A DNA stretch of 64,000 nt from Kalmanozyma brasiliensis GHG001 (Eukaryota > Basidiomycota > Ustilaginomycetes > Ustilaginales), in assembly GCF_000497045.1 (NCBI RefSeq), contig NW_015961970.1, forward strand, positions 62,802 through 126,801, written 5' to 3'. Position 1 is the stretch's first letter. Each line of letters starts with the position of its first letter. Made by a program: the position numbers and the translations under genes. This document shows positions 61,944-64,000 of this stretch, piece by piece. The notes beneath the pieces were generated by a model. The model was not told the origin of the DNA. It ran no database searches and saw only the letters and a list, made by a program, of their open reading frames with translations.

Positions 61944-64000
61944 CTTGGACGTGTGACGGACAAGTGATGCGGTGGTAGTGATGTCGAGGAAGTGGATCAG
62001 GTCGAGTCGAGAAGATGTGGAGCTGAGCTACGCGGCTTTGTCGCGATTATGTAATTCAGGCGATGTCGGGCTTCGAGATGGACTTTTCAGACCATCTTTT
62101 TTGCCATGACTTTTCACCTTTGATGCATGACATTGAATCCATCAGAAGACGACATCACCTTTGACCTTCTTGGGAACTTGACCTAGGCACCGCTTTCAAT
62201 CCGGTCTTTCGTTCCAGCTTCACACTGTGATCTGCCACGATGAAAGCCAGCTTGAAAACCAATCACCAGCACAGCTAGCCACTGCAACTGGCATCCGTCA
62301 GCGATGGCGCAATCGACCACTAGAAACGAGCCTGGTCTATACTGATATCACACCTATTCGACGAGACTGAATCTGTCAACAGATCAACATGACGGAAAGG
62401 ATCTACACCGGATCAGAGGATCGACATAGAACGACGAGAGTGGAGTGCGTCGGTGTCGAAAGGAACGAAGCGAGGCGGACTTTGGAAATGAGCAAAAAAT
62501 CGACTCCGAGACGCAGAGAAAATGCCGAAGCGCTGACCACAACACTGCGCCCTCTCACGCCTTTCAGATGAAAGCAGACACGCCACTGGATACTGAGAGA
62601 ACGCAAGCTTGCTAGATGACACAGTCAGAAGCAACGAAAGCAGGAACGAGCAGCACCAACCAGAACGGGTCACCCGAAAGCGAAGACGAAGTGTTGGCAA
62701 AAGGGATCTGAAGCTTGTCAGCGTGTCAGAAGGCAAAGGTGAGACCAACACGCAACCCTTGCTGTCAAAATTGACACGAGGCGAAAGCGCAGAGCTTTGC
62801 TGAATTCGCGTTTGGTCTCCGAGAAGCTTGCAGCAACGCGCAGCTGGCCCGCCGCGAGCTCGCCTTCACCCTCTGCACTGTCACCGGCTGGCTTCCCCTA
62901 AAGCTGGCTCCCACGCTCTCACAGCTCTACGCCCACGAGAAAGAACAAGTCTCTTGGCTGTGGAGCTGAGCTGATCACCTTTGAGCGTGGGAAGAGTGTA
63001 GCAAGAGCAACTGAACGAGACCTAGCTGTTGCCAGTAGGCAAGCGAGCGCATGCATGAGCCAAGCCAAAAGAGGGTCCGAAGGTCGACTGCGCGACTCTG
63101 CTGCCTCGTTATTTCTCTCTCGAGCTGGCCCGACGCACTCCACGTCCGAGTGGCCGAGTTGTTTGGCATGCAGCCGCCAGCCTTTGTACCCTTTTGTCTC
63201 CTTCGCTGGCTGCAGGTCGGTGTCTTTGCGCTGCGTGTTTGACAGCTATGGATCTGCATGCGCTCTCCAATGCTGTCCTTCTTCCTTGCTGGCTGGCTGC
63301 AATGCCAATCCAAGCCGCCGTCTCGTACTCGGTACGCTCTCAAACCATCGGATCGCCTGCAGCTGCTTCTCGCTCTCTGTGCCAATCATAGCCAAGCCTG
63401 AGCAGAGGATGCCTGCCTCTTCTGGGCTCGGAGCTGGCTCTCTCTCATGCAGGCGATGCTGCCTGTTGGGTGCTCCAGCACTTGTCTCGCCTAGTCTGCC
63501 ACGAGAGCGTCTCTGAAGCATGTCCGTCAGCTGCTTCGCTTACCACTCCTTGGCCTGGATCGTCCGTGCTTTTGGCTGAGTCCATATATCTATCCTTGCC
63601 TCCCTTGTCACCGTCCCCTTCCTTCTCTCCTATCATATCATCCTACATCGCCCTCCTCACTCCTCTCTCTCTCTAGCACGCTTCCCTGTTCCCTTCCCTA
63701 TTCCCCCATCGCATCGTCACGGTCCACTCTCTCGCCCATCATTTCTTGCAAATCTCAAGCTTCTTTCCAACTGCTCGGCTTTGACAGTCAACGTAAACAC
63801 ACTCCCTTTACAGCACTCTTCTCGGCCAACAGCAACACCTCCGACCTTTCTCCAGCAATCTCTACTCAGACATCTCGATTCACCTTCAGCATCATAGGAC
63901 ATTTCCGCAATCCATCTCAAGCACAACTGTCTCGACGGGTCCAACACACTACAAGCTGCCACTTGGTGCCCTCCAGTTTCTACCACTTCAAACGCTGCAA
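61944..64000. other. Gene-free 2 kb, pyrimidine-rich at the right end
   Basis: The left part should hold the thioredoxin promoter. From about 63600 the + strand is strongly C/T-rich with short CT runs (63663-63675), the usual look of a leader before a + strand gene that would start beyond the window. No gene was recognised inside. Confidence 0.45.

Overview
The window looks like nuclear DNA of a basidiomycete smut fungus (Ustilaginales; Ustilago, Sporisorium or Pseudozyma-like). Genes are compact and mostly intronless, the rest carrying one to five short GT-AG introns of about 75-120 nt with CTGAC-type branch sites. Proteins are rich in disordered Ser/Ala/Asp tracts, and every protein-coding gene has its own promoter (no operons). 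Species cannot be fixed from sequence alone.

Layout. 1-10.6 kb: the 5' part of REX4 (RNA exonuclease), a 2-hydroxyacid dehydrogenase, a secreted smut-type protein split by an in-frame stop, a secreted GH55 beta-1,3-glucanase, an AT-rich gene-free island, and a six-exon PP2C phosphatase. 11-22 kb: a two-box HMG protein with a 2-kb leader region, a Methyltransf_16 protein methyltransferase, a single-pass membrane protein, a tRNA-Asn gene, SEC14, and the N-terminal acetyltransferase NAA10. 22.5-36 kb: a large CNH/propeller-like protein, a giant disordered protein containing an RNase H-like fold, an acidic protein resembling the LAA2 clathrin accessory family, a cis-prenyltransferase (dolichol synthesis), and a mitochondrial inner-membrane peptidase.

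36-48 kb: a DH-PH RhoGEF, then nearly 6 kb without a recognisable gene, then a secreted expansin-like protein with a His/Lys-rich segment. 48.5-56 kb: tubulin cofactor E, a small secreted or membrane-anchored protein, a seven-helix membrane protein, and a STIMATE-family membrane protein. 56-62 kb: a GNL3/NUG1-type nucleolar GTPase with eroded G motifs, divergent from RRN3 (Pol I initiation factor), followed by a mitochondrial thioredoxin. 62-64 kb is promoter-like, pyrimidine-rich DNA leading out of the window.

Most genes are housekeeping. Three parts stand out: the secreted/cell-wall genes (2.6-7.3 kb, 46-48 kb, 50.6-51 kb); the divergent ribosome-biogenesis pair NUG1-like/RRN3, whose shared promoter carries three copies of one motif; and two proteins whose enzyme folds have lost expected catalytic or nucleotide-binding residues. 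No CRISPR array, intact transposon, rRNA or virus-derived gene was seen.
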